A stretch of DNA of 64,000 nt from an uncultured Halieaceae bacterium (lineage in GTDB: Bacteria; Pseudomonadota; Gammaproteobacteria; Pseudomonadales; Halieaceae), in contig CAJXMD010000001.1 of the NCBI GenBank assembly GCA_913056165.1, positions 62,001 to 126,000 of the forward strand. Reading direction: 5' to 3'. Position numbers and translations under genes: made by a program. The notes beneath the pieces were generated by a model. The model ran no database searches. It was not told the DNA's origin and worked only from the letters and a program-made list of their open reading frames with translations. Numbering within the stretch: the first letter of the stretch is position 1; every line of letters begins with the position of its first letter. This document shows positions 18,537 through 27,049 of the stretch, in pieces.

Positions 18537-18692
18537 TTACTTGATTTTTCCCTCTTTGTAGATCACATGCTTGCGAGCTACGGGGTCAAACTTTTTCATT
18601 TCGAGCTTTTCGGGCATCGTGCGCTTGTTCTTGTCAGTTGTATAGAAGTGGCCGGTGCCAGCTGTTGAATTCATTCGGATCTTTTCACGCAT
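18537..18692 (-). CDS. rpmG: 50S ribosomal protein bL33
   Basis: A 51-residue basic protein: [17 protein letters not shown] followed by TTDKNKR and [15 protein letters not shown], all classic L33 features. It lacks the zinc-binding cysteine pairs, so it is the Cys-minus (C-) form usual in Gammaproteobacteria. It is cotranscribed with rpmB, 11 bp downstream, and precedes the strong terminator at 18465-18502. Confidence 0.97.
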   Translation of the reverse strand: MREKIRMNSTAGTGHFYTTDKNKRTMPEKLEMKKFDPVARKHVIYKEGKIK

Positions 18693-18703
18693 AAGTTATC
18701 TCC

Positions 18704-18940
18704 TTATACCTTCTCGCCGCGGGCGCGAAGCTCTGCCAAAACAGTGTCGATTCCACGCTTGTCGATGATCCTCATCCCCTTGGAGGACACCCGCAGAGAG
18801 ACGAACCGCTTCTCCGACTCTACCCAAAAGCGATGGTTGTGAAGATTAGGCAAAAACCGCCGGCGAGTACGGTTTTTGGCGTGTGAAACATTGTTTCCTG
18901 TTACCGGGCGCTTACCGGTAACCTGACAAACTCGAGCCAT
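18704..18940 (-). CDS. rpmB: 50S ribosomal protein bL28
   Basis: From the ATG at 18940 this is a 78-residue L28: [21 protein letters not shown] then [12 protein letters not shown] and [15 protein letters not shown]. It is exactly the normal gammaproteobacterial length; the in-frame extension to 19024 would run across the promoter and is rejected. A GGTCTCATC-region leader of about 35 bp separates it from a good promoter. Confidence 0.97.
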   Translation of the reverse strand: MARVCQVTGKRPVTGNNVSHAKNRTRRRFLPNLHNHRFWVESEKRFVSLRVSSKGMRIIDKRGIDTVLAELRARGEKV

Positions 18941-18974
18941 GATGAGACCTTTCAGGTCGGGAAAAAGGGTGCGC

Positions 18975-19003
18975 TTTATACCAGAGGGGGGTTGTTGTCG
19001 CAA
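18975..19003 (-). promoter_or_regulatory. Sigma-70 promoter of rpmB-rpmG
   Basis: On the - strand TTGCGA (18998-19003), a 17-bp spacer and TATAAA (18975-18980) form a strong promoter 35 bp upstream of rpmB, within the 84-bp gap after radC. Optimal spacing and its position before a ribosomal-protein operon support the call. Confidence 0.65.
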
Positions 19004-19024
19004 GTCTCGACGCCGGAGAACCAC

Positions 19025-19663
19025 TCAAGAAACTGGGATATCACCGGTTTCCGCCATTGATACACACCTACCGCGCCCAACAATCACGTGGTCCAGAAGC
19101 CGGGTGTCTACCAATGCCAGCGCCGCGGAGAGCCGTTTGGTAATCAATCGGTCCGCCCCACTGGGCTCAGGACAGCCTGAGGGATGATTGTGGGCCACAA
19201 TTACCGCCGATGCACCAAGCCTGAGCGCCTGAGTAACGACCACTCGAGGGTAAACCGCTGCGCCGTCGATGGTGCCCCCAAAAAGCCGTTCTGAACGCAG
19301 CAGCCGGTGGCGGCTGTCCAACAGTAAACAGAGAAAATACTCACGATCTGCCAAGGCAAAGTATTGACACAAATAGCGTTTTGTCTGCTCCGATCCCGCG
19401 AGAAGCGGCCCGCACTGGACCCCTTCCTCGGCAACCAGCCCTATTAAATCAAGCCCGGCACTAAACTTTTCCAGCGCGGCGGGCCCTACGCCTGGAAGCT
19501 GGATATATCCATGAATAATCGCTCTTACAGTGTCCCGCAGAGACCACCGATAAACCTCAAGATGACCCGTCAATACGGCCAAACCATGGGGAGACCTTAG
19601 CCCCAGTGCTCGAGCCAAAAGGGCTAGCTTGCGCCCATCAGGTGCGGGCTGTTCAGATGCCAT
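19025..19663 (-). CDS. radC: RadC family JAB/MPN-domain protein
   Basis: 212 residues from the ATG at 19663 (a TTG at 19711 would add 16). The C-terminal JAB1/MPN-like metalloprotease fold carries the family motif HNHPSGCPEPSGAD with the metal ligands His-x-His and Asp. The N-terminal half has only a weak helix-hairpin-helix (QLPGVGPAALEKF) and lacks the usual PREKLL and DAELLAI motifs, so it is divergent. Despite the name, a DNA-repair role is doubtful and the function is unknown. Its position beside rpmB-rpmG and divergent from coaBC is the conserved gammaproteobacterial context. Confidence 0.88.
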   Translation of the reverse strand: MASEQPAPDGRKLALLARALGLRSPHGLAVLTGHLEVYRWSLRDTVRAIIHGYIQLPGVGPAALEKFSAGLDLIGLVAEEGVQCGPLLAGSEQTKRYLCQYFALADREYFLCLLLDSRHRLLRSERLFGGTIDGAAVYPRVVVTQALRLGASAVIVAHNHPSGCPEPSGADRLITKRLSAALALVDTRLLDHVIVGRGRCVSMAETGDIPVS

Positions 19664-19763
19664 AGACCCTGAGCAGGGATTGGTATCAGTGCCATGGATT
19701 TCGGTGTCCAAAACCTGCTCCAGATGCTACCTTTCGTTCAATTTTCCTTGTTGTATCAACACG

Positions 19764-20999
19764 ATGGGACATCTTAGTAATCGACATATCATCATTGGCG
19801 TCTCTGGGGGCATCGCAGCCTATAAAGCCGCAGAGCTCGTCAGGCTGCTGCGCCGGGAGGGCGCTGAGATTCGCGTGGTCATGTCCAGAGGCGCGCGCGC
19901 CTTCATTACGCCCCTCAGCATGCAGGCGCTATCGGGCAACCCGGTGCATACCGAGCTGCTCGATGAGGACGCTGAAATGGGCATGGGCCACATCGAGTTG
20001 GCTCGCTGGGCTGATCTTGTGGTTCTGGCCCCTGCGACCGCTGACATTATTGCCAGGCTGGCTCAAGGCCGCGCCGACGACCTATTGACTACCGTTGTCT
20101 TGGCTACGCCAGCCCCGCTCATTGTCGCTCCCGCAATGAACCAACATATGTGGCTTAATCCCGCCACCCTCGCCAATATCGATACCCTTAAAGCACGGGG
20201 AATACAGATTGTGGGGCCCGATGCCGGCGAGCAGGCTTGTGGCGACACCGGGCCGGGCCGCCTGTTGGAGCCCGCTGATATCCTCTCGGCCGTTCATCAA
20301 TGTCTACCCACGTCGATTCTGTCGGGCAGGCGGGTCGTTATCACCGCCGGTCCTACCCGTGAAGCGATTGACCCGGTTCGGTATTTATCAAACCACAGCT
20401 CAGGCAAAATGGGGTTTGCGCTCGCTCGCGCCGCCGCAGAGGCCGGGGCCGAGACCATCCTAATTACTGGCCCCGCAGATATCGATACTCCCGAAAGAGT
20501 GACGCGAATCGACGTTGAATCAGCGCAGGAGATGCTGGAAACAGCGATACAAGAGGTCAGCTCGGGCGCCGATCTATTCATCGCCGCTGCAGCAGTTGCT
20601 GATTATCGACCCGTCGAGATGGCTTCGACCAAACTCAAAAAAACCGGTGCAGAGCTCTCGCTTCAGCTGGTCCAGAACCCCGACATTGTCCAGACCGTTG
20701 CCACGGCAAGCTATCGTCCGACATTAGTTATTGGCTTTGCGGCCGAAACCGACAATGTGGCCGCCTACGCCAACGAGAAACTCACGAACAAAAACCTTGA
20801 TGCCATTGTTGCCAATGACGTCTCACGGCAAGACATCGGCTTCAACAGTGACTACAACGCTATCAGCCTTTGGTCCAGGTCAGGCTGTGAAATGACCGTG
20901 GAAGGCACCAAGCTGAGCATAGCCGTATCCCTCGTCCAGCGGTTTAGTGACATGCTAAGTGGCGTTGCAAACCAGACGAAAGGCCAGCTCGGTGACTAA
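19764..20999 (+). CDS. coaBC: Bifunctional phosphopantothenoylcysteine decarboxylase/synthetase CoaBC
   Basis: A 411-residue fusion performing two steps of coenzyme A synthesis. The N-terminal CoaC flavoprotein domain (about 1-185) has GVSGGIAAYKAAELVRLL, the PAMNQHMW active-site motif and GEQACGDTGPGRL. The C-terminal CoaB ligase domain (about 190-405) has ITAGPTREAIDPVRYLSNHSSG and KLKK near residue 294. The ATG at 19764 fits the family; upstream frame extension crosses into the radC promoter region. In relatives dut follows, but here a 220-bp non-coding stretch and argB follow. Confidence 0.95.
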   Translation: MGHLSNRHIIIGVSGGIAAYKAAELVRLLRREGAEIRVVMSRGARAFITPLSMQALSGNPVHTELLDEDAEMGMGHIELARWADLVVLAPATADIIARLAQGRADDLLTTVVLATPAPLIVAPAMNQHMWLNPATLANIDTLKARGIQIVGPDAGEQACGDTGPGRLLEPADILSAVHQCLPTSILSGRRVVITAGPTREAIDPVRYLSNHSSGKMGFALARAAAEAGAETILITGPADIDTPERVTRIDVESAQEMLETAIQEVSSGADLFIAAAAVADYRPVEMASTKLKKTGAELSLQLVQNPDIVQTVATASYRPTLVIGFAAETDNVAAYANEKLTNKNLDAIVANDVSRQDIGFNSDYNAISLWSRSGCEMTVEGTKLSIAVSLVQRFSDMLSGVANQTKGQLGD

Positions 21000-22095
<1,096 letters not shown>

Positions 22096-22175
22096 GCTGC
22101 CAAAGGCCGGTTCTCGTTGCACCGGTTGCCATCTATGGCTAGCATCACAGAAGCTCCCGATGCTACGGACTGACC

Positions 22176-22775
22176 ATGCCGCGACCTCGCTCCGAACGCC
22201 GAGAACAAATATTGCAGACTCTGGTGGTGATGCTGGAGGGGAATGCCAGCAACAAAATTACAACGGCCAAACTAGCCGAGCAGGTTGGGGTTTCCGAAGC
22301 AGCTCTTTATCGTCACTTTGCCTCAAAGACCAAGATGTTTGAGGCACTTATTGAGTTTGCAGAAGAAACCCTTTTCTCTCGGCTTCGGCGAATCAGCGAG
22401 GAGACAACTGAATCACTGGCCAGCTGTGAACAGATGCTGACGCTTTTACTCGGTTTTTGCGAACGAAACCCTGGCATTGCTCGAATTCTCCACGGAGAGG
22501 CACTGGCGGGTGAGGAGCCACGACTTCATTTACGAGTTAGCCAAATATACGACCGGCTTGAGACCCAGCTTCGAACCTCGTTGCGTCAGGCCGAAATACA
22601 CGAGGCCAGAAGGCCACAGTTGGTGCTTAACGATGCGGCCACCTTGCTACTTGCTGCAGCAGAGGGGCGGATCAGCCAATTTGTCAGAAGCGAATTTAAG
22701 CGCTCACCCCTAGCCGGATGGCCTGAGCAATGGGCAGTGCTTACCGCTGACTTTATGCGAGAAATTCCCGCTTAA
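22176..22775 (+). CDS. slmA: Nucleoid occlusion factor SlmA (TetR family)
   Basis: A 199-residue TetR-fold protein. The N-terminal helix-turn-helix (KITTAKLAEQVGVSEAALYRHFASKTKMFEALI, about residues 28-60, shown in parts: KITTAKLAEQVGVSEAALYR) and the downstream LLLGFCERNPGIARILHGEAL match SlmA rather than a typical metabolite repressor. SlmA binds specific chromosomal sites and blocks FtsZ polymerisation over the nucleoid. Its location by pyrE is conserved (coaBC-dut-slmA-pyrE in enterobacteria). It converges on pyrE with a 4-bp overlap of stop regions. Confidence 0.92.
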   Translation: MPRPRSERREQILQTLVVMLEGNASNKITTAKLAEQVGVSEAALYRHFASKTKMFEALIEFAEETLFSRLRRISEETTESLASCEQMLTLLLGFCERNPGIARILHGEALAGEEPRLHLRVSQIYDRLETQLRTSLRQAEIHEARRPQLVLNDAATLLLAAAEGRISQFVRSEFKRSPLAGWPEQWAVLTADFMREIPA

Positions 22776-23437
22776 ACCCCATAGGCGTCCCGATACTGAA
22801 GCATTGCTTCGAGATGCTCGCTCCCCTCATCACGGGTTTCGAGCCAGTCAATAACGTCATGAAGTGTTATCACACTGGTCACCCTCAACCCAAGCTCCTG
22901 TTCCGCCTCCTGAACCGCTGAAATCGAGGACTGCCCGCGCTCACAGCGATCGAGACCAATGACCACACCCATGGGAACTGCTCCATGCTGCTTAATTAGC
23001 TGCACAGACTCCCTAATGGCCGTGCCTGCTGTAATGACGTCGTCCACGATCAGGATTTGGCCCTCAAGCGGCGCTCCAACCAGCATGCCTCCCTCGCCGT
23101 GCGACTTGGCCTCTTTGCGATTAAACGTGTACGGGACGTCTAGGTGATGGATGTCTGCTAGGGCTACGGCTGTGGTCGCAGCGAGAGGTATACCCTTGTA
23201 AGCAGGGCCAAAAAGCGTGTCGGGAACCATGTCTGCAGCGACTATTGTCGCCGAATAGCAGGCGCCCAGTGTGGCGAGGGCGGCACCGGAGGAAAAGGCA
23301 CCTGCATTGAAAAAGTAGGGGCTCATCCGCCCGGACTTCAACTCAAAGGCACCAAACTTTAAAACGTCACAGGATATGGCGAGTTCGATAAAGGCTTTAC
23401 GCGCGTCAGATCGATCTAGGATGTCACTTTTACCCAA
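22772..23437 (-). CDS. pyrE: Orotate phosphoribosyltransferase PyrE
   Basis: A 221-residue enzyme converting orotate + PRPP to OMP. VLKFGAFELKSGRMSPYFFNAG near the N-terminus and the PRPP loop ILIVDDVITAGTA near residue 120 are diagnostic. No ATG lies near the expected N-terminus: a TTG at 23435-23437 with a GGAG ribosome site 6 nt upstream (23444-23447, complement) gives a normal-length protein. The far ATG at 23515 would add 26 residues that do not resemble PyrE. The gene is divergent from the Crc-like gene, leaving a 117-bp control region if the TTG is used. Confidence 0.9.
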   Translation of the reverse strand: MGKSDILDRSDARKAFIELAISCDVLKFGAFELKSGRMSPYFFNAGAFSSGAALATLGACYSATIVAADMVPDTLFGPAYKGIPLAATTAVALADIHHLDVPYTFNRKEAKSHGEGGMLVGAPLEGQILIVDDVITAGTAIRESVQLIKQHGAVPMGVVIGLDRCERGQSSISAVQEAEQELGLRVTSVITLHDVIDWLETRDEGSEHLEAMLQYRDAYGV

Positions 23438-23554
23438 TTGAATCTCCAATCTGCGCCCGCTTTCTGTCCCATTCAACGCTTTTGCGTTTCTAAACCATGG
23501 CGCGCCGTGTCCCATATCTCATATCATATCTAGCTTGTATTCGTAGGACTAGCA

Positions 23555-24316
23555 ATGAGAGTTATCAGCTTGGTTGTAGAGGGCCTTGAGAGGGCCAATG
23601 AAGAGGGGCTTATGGCGTGGCTTATGGCTCAAGACGCTGACGTCATCTGCCTACAGGACACCCAATGCTCGGAGTACTCCCTTAAAAGTAACGACTTCTT
23701 TCCACCCGAGTACAATGCATATTTCCTCGACAATTTTTCAGACCACCGCAAGAACGGGGTTGCGATTTATTGCAGAACCCTGCCCAAGGCCATCATGACA
23801 GGCCTGGGGTTCGTGGATTTTGATGACAAAGGGCTGTACATCCAGGCTGATTTTCAACATGTAAGTGTTGGTTCCCTGCTAATGCCCTCTGGCATTGCAG
23901 GAGACGAAGCCATGAATACAAAACTCAAGTTTATGGACTTGTTGGGCGGGCATCTCCAGAAAGTTAAAAACAAGCGCAGAGACTTTATTTTGTGTGGTGG
24001 CTGGGAGCTGGCCTGCAAATCCGCTGACGCCGAGGAAGCCGGCAACCGGGTCGACATACCGGGCTTCAGCGATGTGGAGCAGGGCTGGCTCAACACGCTT
24101 TATAAAACTGGCTACTGTGACGCTTTTAGGGCATTCAATACCGACGCGGATGAATTTACCTGGTGGCCTGAGGGGGATGATGCCGGCGGCTTGCGTACTG
24201 ACACTCACGTGGTTTCGATTGCTCTTTGCAATCGTATCGACAACGCCGCCATCTACACACAAGAGGCGTTCTCAGATCACGCCCCGGTAATCATCGATTA
24301 CGACGTCGATCTATAG
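23555..24316 (+). CDS. crc: Crc-like protein (catalytically degenerate exonuclease III fold)
   Basis: A 253-residue endonuclease/exonuclease/phosphatase-fold protein that resembles Pseudomonas Crc, the Hfq partner in carbon catabolite repression: ADVICLQDTQ near residue 28, LPSGIAGDEAMNTKLKFMD near residue 110, and FTWWPEGDDA near residue 195. Catalytic residues of ExoIII are missing: the N-terminal Asn is Val (ISLVVEGL), the LQET glutamate is Asp, and GDFN is replaced by GGWE; only SDHAP at the end is retained. The position between pyrE and rph is exactly that of crc in Pseudomonas. Regulatory function is inferred. Confidence 0.85.
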   Translation: MRVISLVVEGLERANEEGLMAWLMAQDADVICLQDTQCSEYSLKSNDFFPPEYNAYFLDNFSDHRKNGVAIYCRTLPKAIMTGLGFVDFDDKGLYIQADFQHVSVGSLLMPSGIAGDEAMNTKLKFMDLLGGHLQKVKNKRRDFILCGGWELACKSADAEEAGNRVDIPGFSDVEQGWLNTLYKTGYCDAFRAFNTDADEFTWWPEGDDAGGLRTDTHVVSIALCNRIDNAAIYTQEAFSDHAPVIIDYDVDL

Positions 24317-25048
24317 TTAGTTTGCGAGCGCCGCTCGCTGAGCCGCAATTATTTGCGCGCCAGCCCCTTGGGCTAGATCAAGCATGGCCGTCAAGGCGCT
24401 GCGGTCGAAGGTGGCCCCCTCTGCAGTGCCCTGCACTTCAATCAAACCACCGTCTTCAGACATGACGACATTCACATCACTGTCGGCTGTGGAGTCCTCA
24501 GCATAATCTAGATCAACCACAGGCTGGCCCCGCCACACTCCAACAGATACCGCCGCTATCAGGTGTCTTAGCGGATCCGTTGCAAGTTTTTTATCCCGCT
24601 GCCACGTATTAAAAGCGTCGACCACCGCCACACAAGCGCCAGAGATTGATGCCGTCCGAGTGCCGCCATCTGCTTGTATCACATCGCAATCTACCTGCAC
24701 GGTATTCTCACCGAGCACAGACAAATCAACCGCTGCGCGTAGCGAGCGGCCAATCAGCCTCTGTATCTCGACAGTTCGACCCGATTGCTTTCCGCGTGCC
24801 GCCTCTCTATCCATTCGTGTGCCTGTTGAGCGCGGCAGCATGCCGTATTCAGCCGTCAACCAGCCCTGCCCCTTTCCACGAAGAAACCCCGGCACCCCAG
24901 GGTTGATACTCGCGGTACAAATAACCCGTGTGTTGCCAAAAGACACCAACACTGAGCCCTCCGCGTGACAGGTAAAATTGCGCGTAAACTCGAGGTCGCG
25001 CAATTCGTGAAGGTCGCGCCCGCTTGGTCTGGTTGAGGGCTGAGACAT
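24317..25048 (-). CDS. rph: Ribonuclease PH
   Basis: A 243-residue phosphorolytic 3'-5' exoribonuclease that trims tRNA 3' ends. Signatures: [12 protein letters not shown] at the N-terminus, [35 protein letters not shown], and the phosphate-site region [17 protein letters not shown]. The ATG at 25048 fits the family; an ATG-like extension to 25087 is unneeded. It converges with the Crc-like gene (adjacent stops, no gap) and is divergent from yicC, as in most gammaproteobacteria. Confidence 0.95.
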   Translation of the reverse strand: MSQPSTRPSGRDLHELRDLEFTRNFTCHAEGSVLVSFGNTRVICTASINPGVPGFLRGKGQGWLTAEYGMLPRSTGTRMDREAARGKQSGRTVEIQRLIGRSLRAAVDLSVLGENTVQVDCDVIQADGGTRTASISGACVAVVDAFNTWQRDKKLATDPLRHLIAAVSVGVWRGQPVVDLDYAEDSTADSDVNVVMSEDGGLIEVQGTAEGATFDRSALTAMLDLAQGAGAQIIAAQRAALAN

Positions 25049-25165
25049 ATCATTTTCTCCAGCTGGGTAATTAAGATAGCGGGGCACATGCGGCCCCTTC
25101 TCTTACTGTTAAACTATTGATTGCTAGGGTTTCAGTTCACATGGTCACCGACACGAGGACAGAGT

Positions 25166-26029
25166 GTGACACACAGCATGACAGGCTTCGCTCGCAGTAG
25201 TGTAACAACAGGCAACGTCACGATCACGGCAGAGCTGCGTTCAGTAAATAATCGGTTTTTGGACCTGCATATCCGATGCCCCGAGTCCCTCCGACAATTT
25301 GAATATGGTTGGCGAAAGAAAATTAGCGGCCGTGTTCACCGGGGAAAGCTGGAGCTACAAATTAAGCTCGATGACACCGCTGCTCTTGGCTTAGCGGATA
25401 TTGATCCTGAAGCATTGACCGGCCTGATGAGGCAGCTTGATCAAATAGCGAAAACCGTTCCAGACTCCATCGCCCCCGACCGGCTTTCCCTGCTTTCGGT
25501 ACCGGGCGTTCTATCAAGCCCCCCTGCGGACGAACATCTTCTAGAGCAGTGCGCAGATAGAGCGCTGGATGAGGCTCTCTCGTCGCTTACACAGACCCGG
25601 CGGGAAGAGGGCGAAAAAATGGCGACGGCCATTCTGTCGCGAGTGGCTGCTATGGGCGAGCTACTTGAAATACTAAAAAGAAATCTCCCCGCATTAAAGG
25701 ACCAGCAGCACCAGCGGCTTCACGATCGGCTCGCCCAAATTGGCGTAGAGCCAGATGCAAAAAGACTGGAGGAAGAGCTGGTTTACAGTGCACAGAAAGC
25801 CGATGTTGATGAGGAGCTGGACCGACTTGAGGCTCATCTCGAGGCCATTACTAAGTCACTGAAGGGGAGTGCACCCTGTGGTCGGCGCCTCGATTTTCTA
25901 ATGCAAGAGCTCAACCGGGAGGCCAACACGCTATCCTCCAAGTCGACCTCACTGTCGACAACTGAGACGGCAGTTGAGTTCAAGGTTTTGATTGAGCAGA
26001 TGCGCGAACAAATACAAAATATAGAATAA
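25166..26029 (+). CDS. yicC: YicC family endoribonuclease-like protein
   Basis: A 287-residue YicC/YloC protein. The GTG at 25166 gives VTHSMTGFARS, which aligns with the invariant IHSMTGFAR start of the family and gives the usual length; the frame from 25121 adds 15 unlikely residues. The C-terminal DUF1732 region (DVDEELDRLEAHLEA, CGRRLDFLMQELNREANTLSSKS) is well kept. Family members have been reported to act as RNases affecting small RNAs. It is linked to rph (divergent) and gmk (19 bp downstream). Confidence 0.92.
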   Translation: MTHSMTGFARSSVTTGNVTITAELRSVNNRFLDLHIRCPESLRQFEYGWRKKISGRVHRGKLELQIKLDDTAALGLADIDPEALTGLMRQLDQIAKTVPDSIAPDRLSLLSVPGVLSSPPADEHLLEQCADRALDEALSSLTQTRREEGEKMATAILSRVAAMGELLEILKRNLPALKDQQHQRLHDRLAQIGVEPDAKRLEEELVYSAQKADVDEELDRLEAHLEAITKSLKGSAPCGRRLDFLMQELNREANTLSSKSTSLSTTETAVEFKVLIEQMREQIQNIE

Positions 26030-26048
26030 CCGGACTGAGTACTGAATT

Positions 26049-26675
26049 TTGCAACCTCCTGCGACAGGCAATTTATTTACAGTGTCCGCTCCAAGCGGGG
26101 CCGGCAAGACGTCCTTGGTGAGAGCTCTGGTTGACCGAAATAAAGACCTTTGTGTCTCAGTTTCCCACACAACCCGCGCACAACGGCCGGGAGAAGAAAA
26201 CGGCATCAACTACCATTTCGTTGACCGCGAAAGCTTTGAAAGCTCAGCAAAAAATGGAGAGTTTTTCGAGTGGGCGGAAGTGTTTGGCAATCTTTATGGT
26301 ACAGCGCGCACCGAGGTAACAGCGCGACTGAAGCAGGGCACCGATGTTATTTTGGAAATAGATTGGCAGGGGGCGGAGCAGGTCAAAGCCGCGGTGCCAA
26401 CAAGCTGTTCAATTTTTATCGTGCCACCATCACTAGACACCCTGCGGGAGAGATTGCAGGGCCGCGGCCAAGACGACAACAAGACCATTGAAAGCCGAAT
26501 GGCAGAAGCCAAAAGTGAACTAGAGCACTGGCGAGAGGCCGATTATGTGGTTCTCAATGATCGCTTTGACATTGCGCTAAACGACCTGGAATGCATTATC
26601 AGAAGTCAGCATTTGCGCCGTGAAAATCAAGCTACACGGCTGTCTGACACCCTTTCTGCGATTCTTTCTAACTAG
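26049..26675 (+). CDS. gmk: Guanylate kinase Gmk
   Basis: A 208-residue P-loop kinase phosphorylating GMP to GDP. P-loop VSAPSGAGKTSLV near residue 12, GMP site VSHTTRAQRPGEENGINYHF, and EIDWQGAEQV are all present. The start is TTG at 26049 with no ATG nearby in frame; the N-terminus matches the family from there. It lies 19 bp after yicC and is followed by a hairpin before rpoZ. Confidence 0.95.
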   Translation: MQPPATGNLFTVSAPSGAGKTSLVRALVDRNKDLCVSVSHTTRAQRPGEENGINYHFVDRESFESSAKNGEFFEWAEVFGNLYGTARTEVTARLKQGTDVILEIDWQGAEQVKAAVPTSCSIFIVPPSLDTLRERLQGRGQDDNKTIESRMAEAKSELEHWREADYVVLNDRFDIALNDLECIIRSQHLRRENQATRLSDTLSAILSN

Positions 26676-26724
26676 GCATTTTTCACAGCTAACTTTAACT
26701 GCCAATATCAGGTAAACTGGTGAG

Positions 26725-26748
26725 TCCCCGTGTTTGCGGGGAATTTTT
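26725..26748 (+). terminator. Hairpin with T-run between gmk and rpoZ
   Basis: TCCCCG (26725-26730) pairs with CGGGGA (26737-26742) across a 6-nt loop and is followed by ATTTTT. It resembles a Rho-independent terminator of the yicC-gmk transcript, or an attenuator controlling read-through into rpoZ-spoT, which begins 26 bp further on. Confidence 0.65.
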
Positions 26749-26773
26749 CCACTGTACCTGTAGAGAATAGATC

Positions 26774-27031
26774 ATGGCACGAGTAACTGTTGAAGACTGC
26801 CTCGACAATGTCGATAACCGATTTGAGCTGGTCATGCTCGCCTCGAAGCGCGCACGCCAAATTGCTATCCAGGGGAAAGACCCGATGGTAGAAGAAGAGA
26901 GTGATAAACCAACGGTTATCGCGTTGCGAGAAATTGCCGAGGGGATGGTTACTCCAGAGCTCATGGCGCGTGAAACAGAGATTGAAGCGGAAGAAGAGTT
27001 AGCTGCGAGCTTCGAAACCCCGCTCTATTAA
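26774..27031 (+). CDS. rpoZ: RNA polymerase omega subunit RpoZ
   Basis: An 85-residue subunit: [21 protein letters not shown] at the start and ASKRARQI followed by [18 protein letters not shown] sequence ([14 protein letters not shown] here) define omega. It assists beta' folding and forms part of a ppGpp-binding site on RNA polymerase. It lies 18 bp before spoT, an almost universal gammaproteobacterial pairing that connects the ppGpp enzyme with its target. Confidence 0.96.
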   Translation: MARVTVEDCLDNVDNRFELVMLASKRARQIAIQGKDPMVEEESDKPTVIALREIAEGMVTPELMARETEIEAEEELAASFETPLY

Positions 27032-27049
27032 GCCTGAAGAGCGAGTCCG

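Noticed and set aside
18893..18915. Inverted repeat around GAAACATTGTTTC
   Set aside because: Falls in the rpmB coding region and is too short and imperfect to be called an operator or terminator.
23671..23680. GGAGTACTCC palindrome resembling an SlmA-binding site
   Set aside because: Shares only the GAGTACTC core with the SlmA consensus, outer bases differ, and it is inside the Crc-like coding region; a single chance hit.
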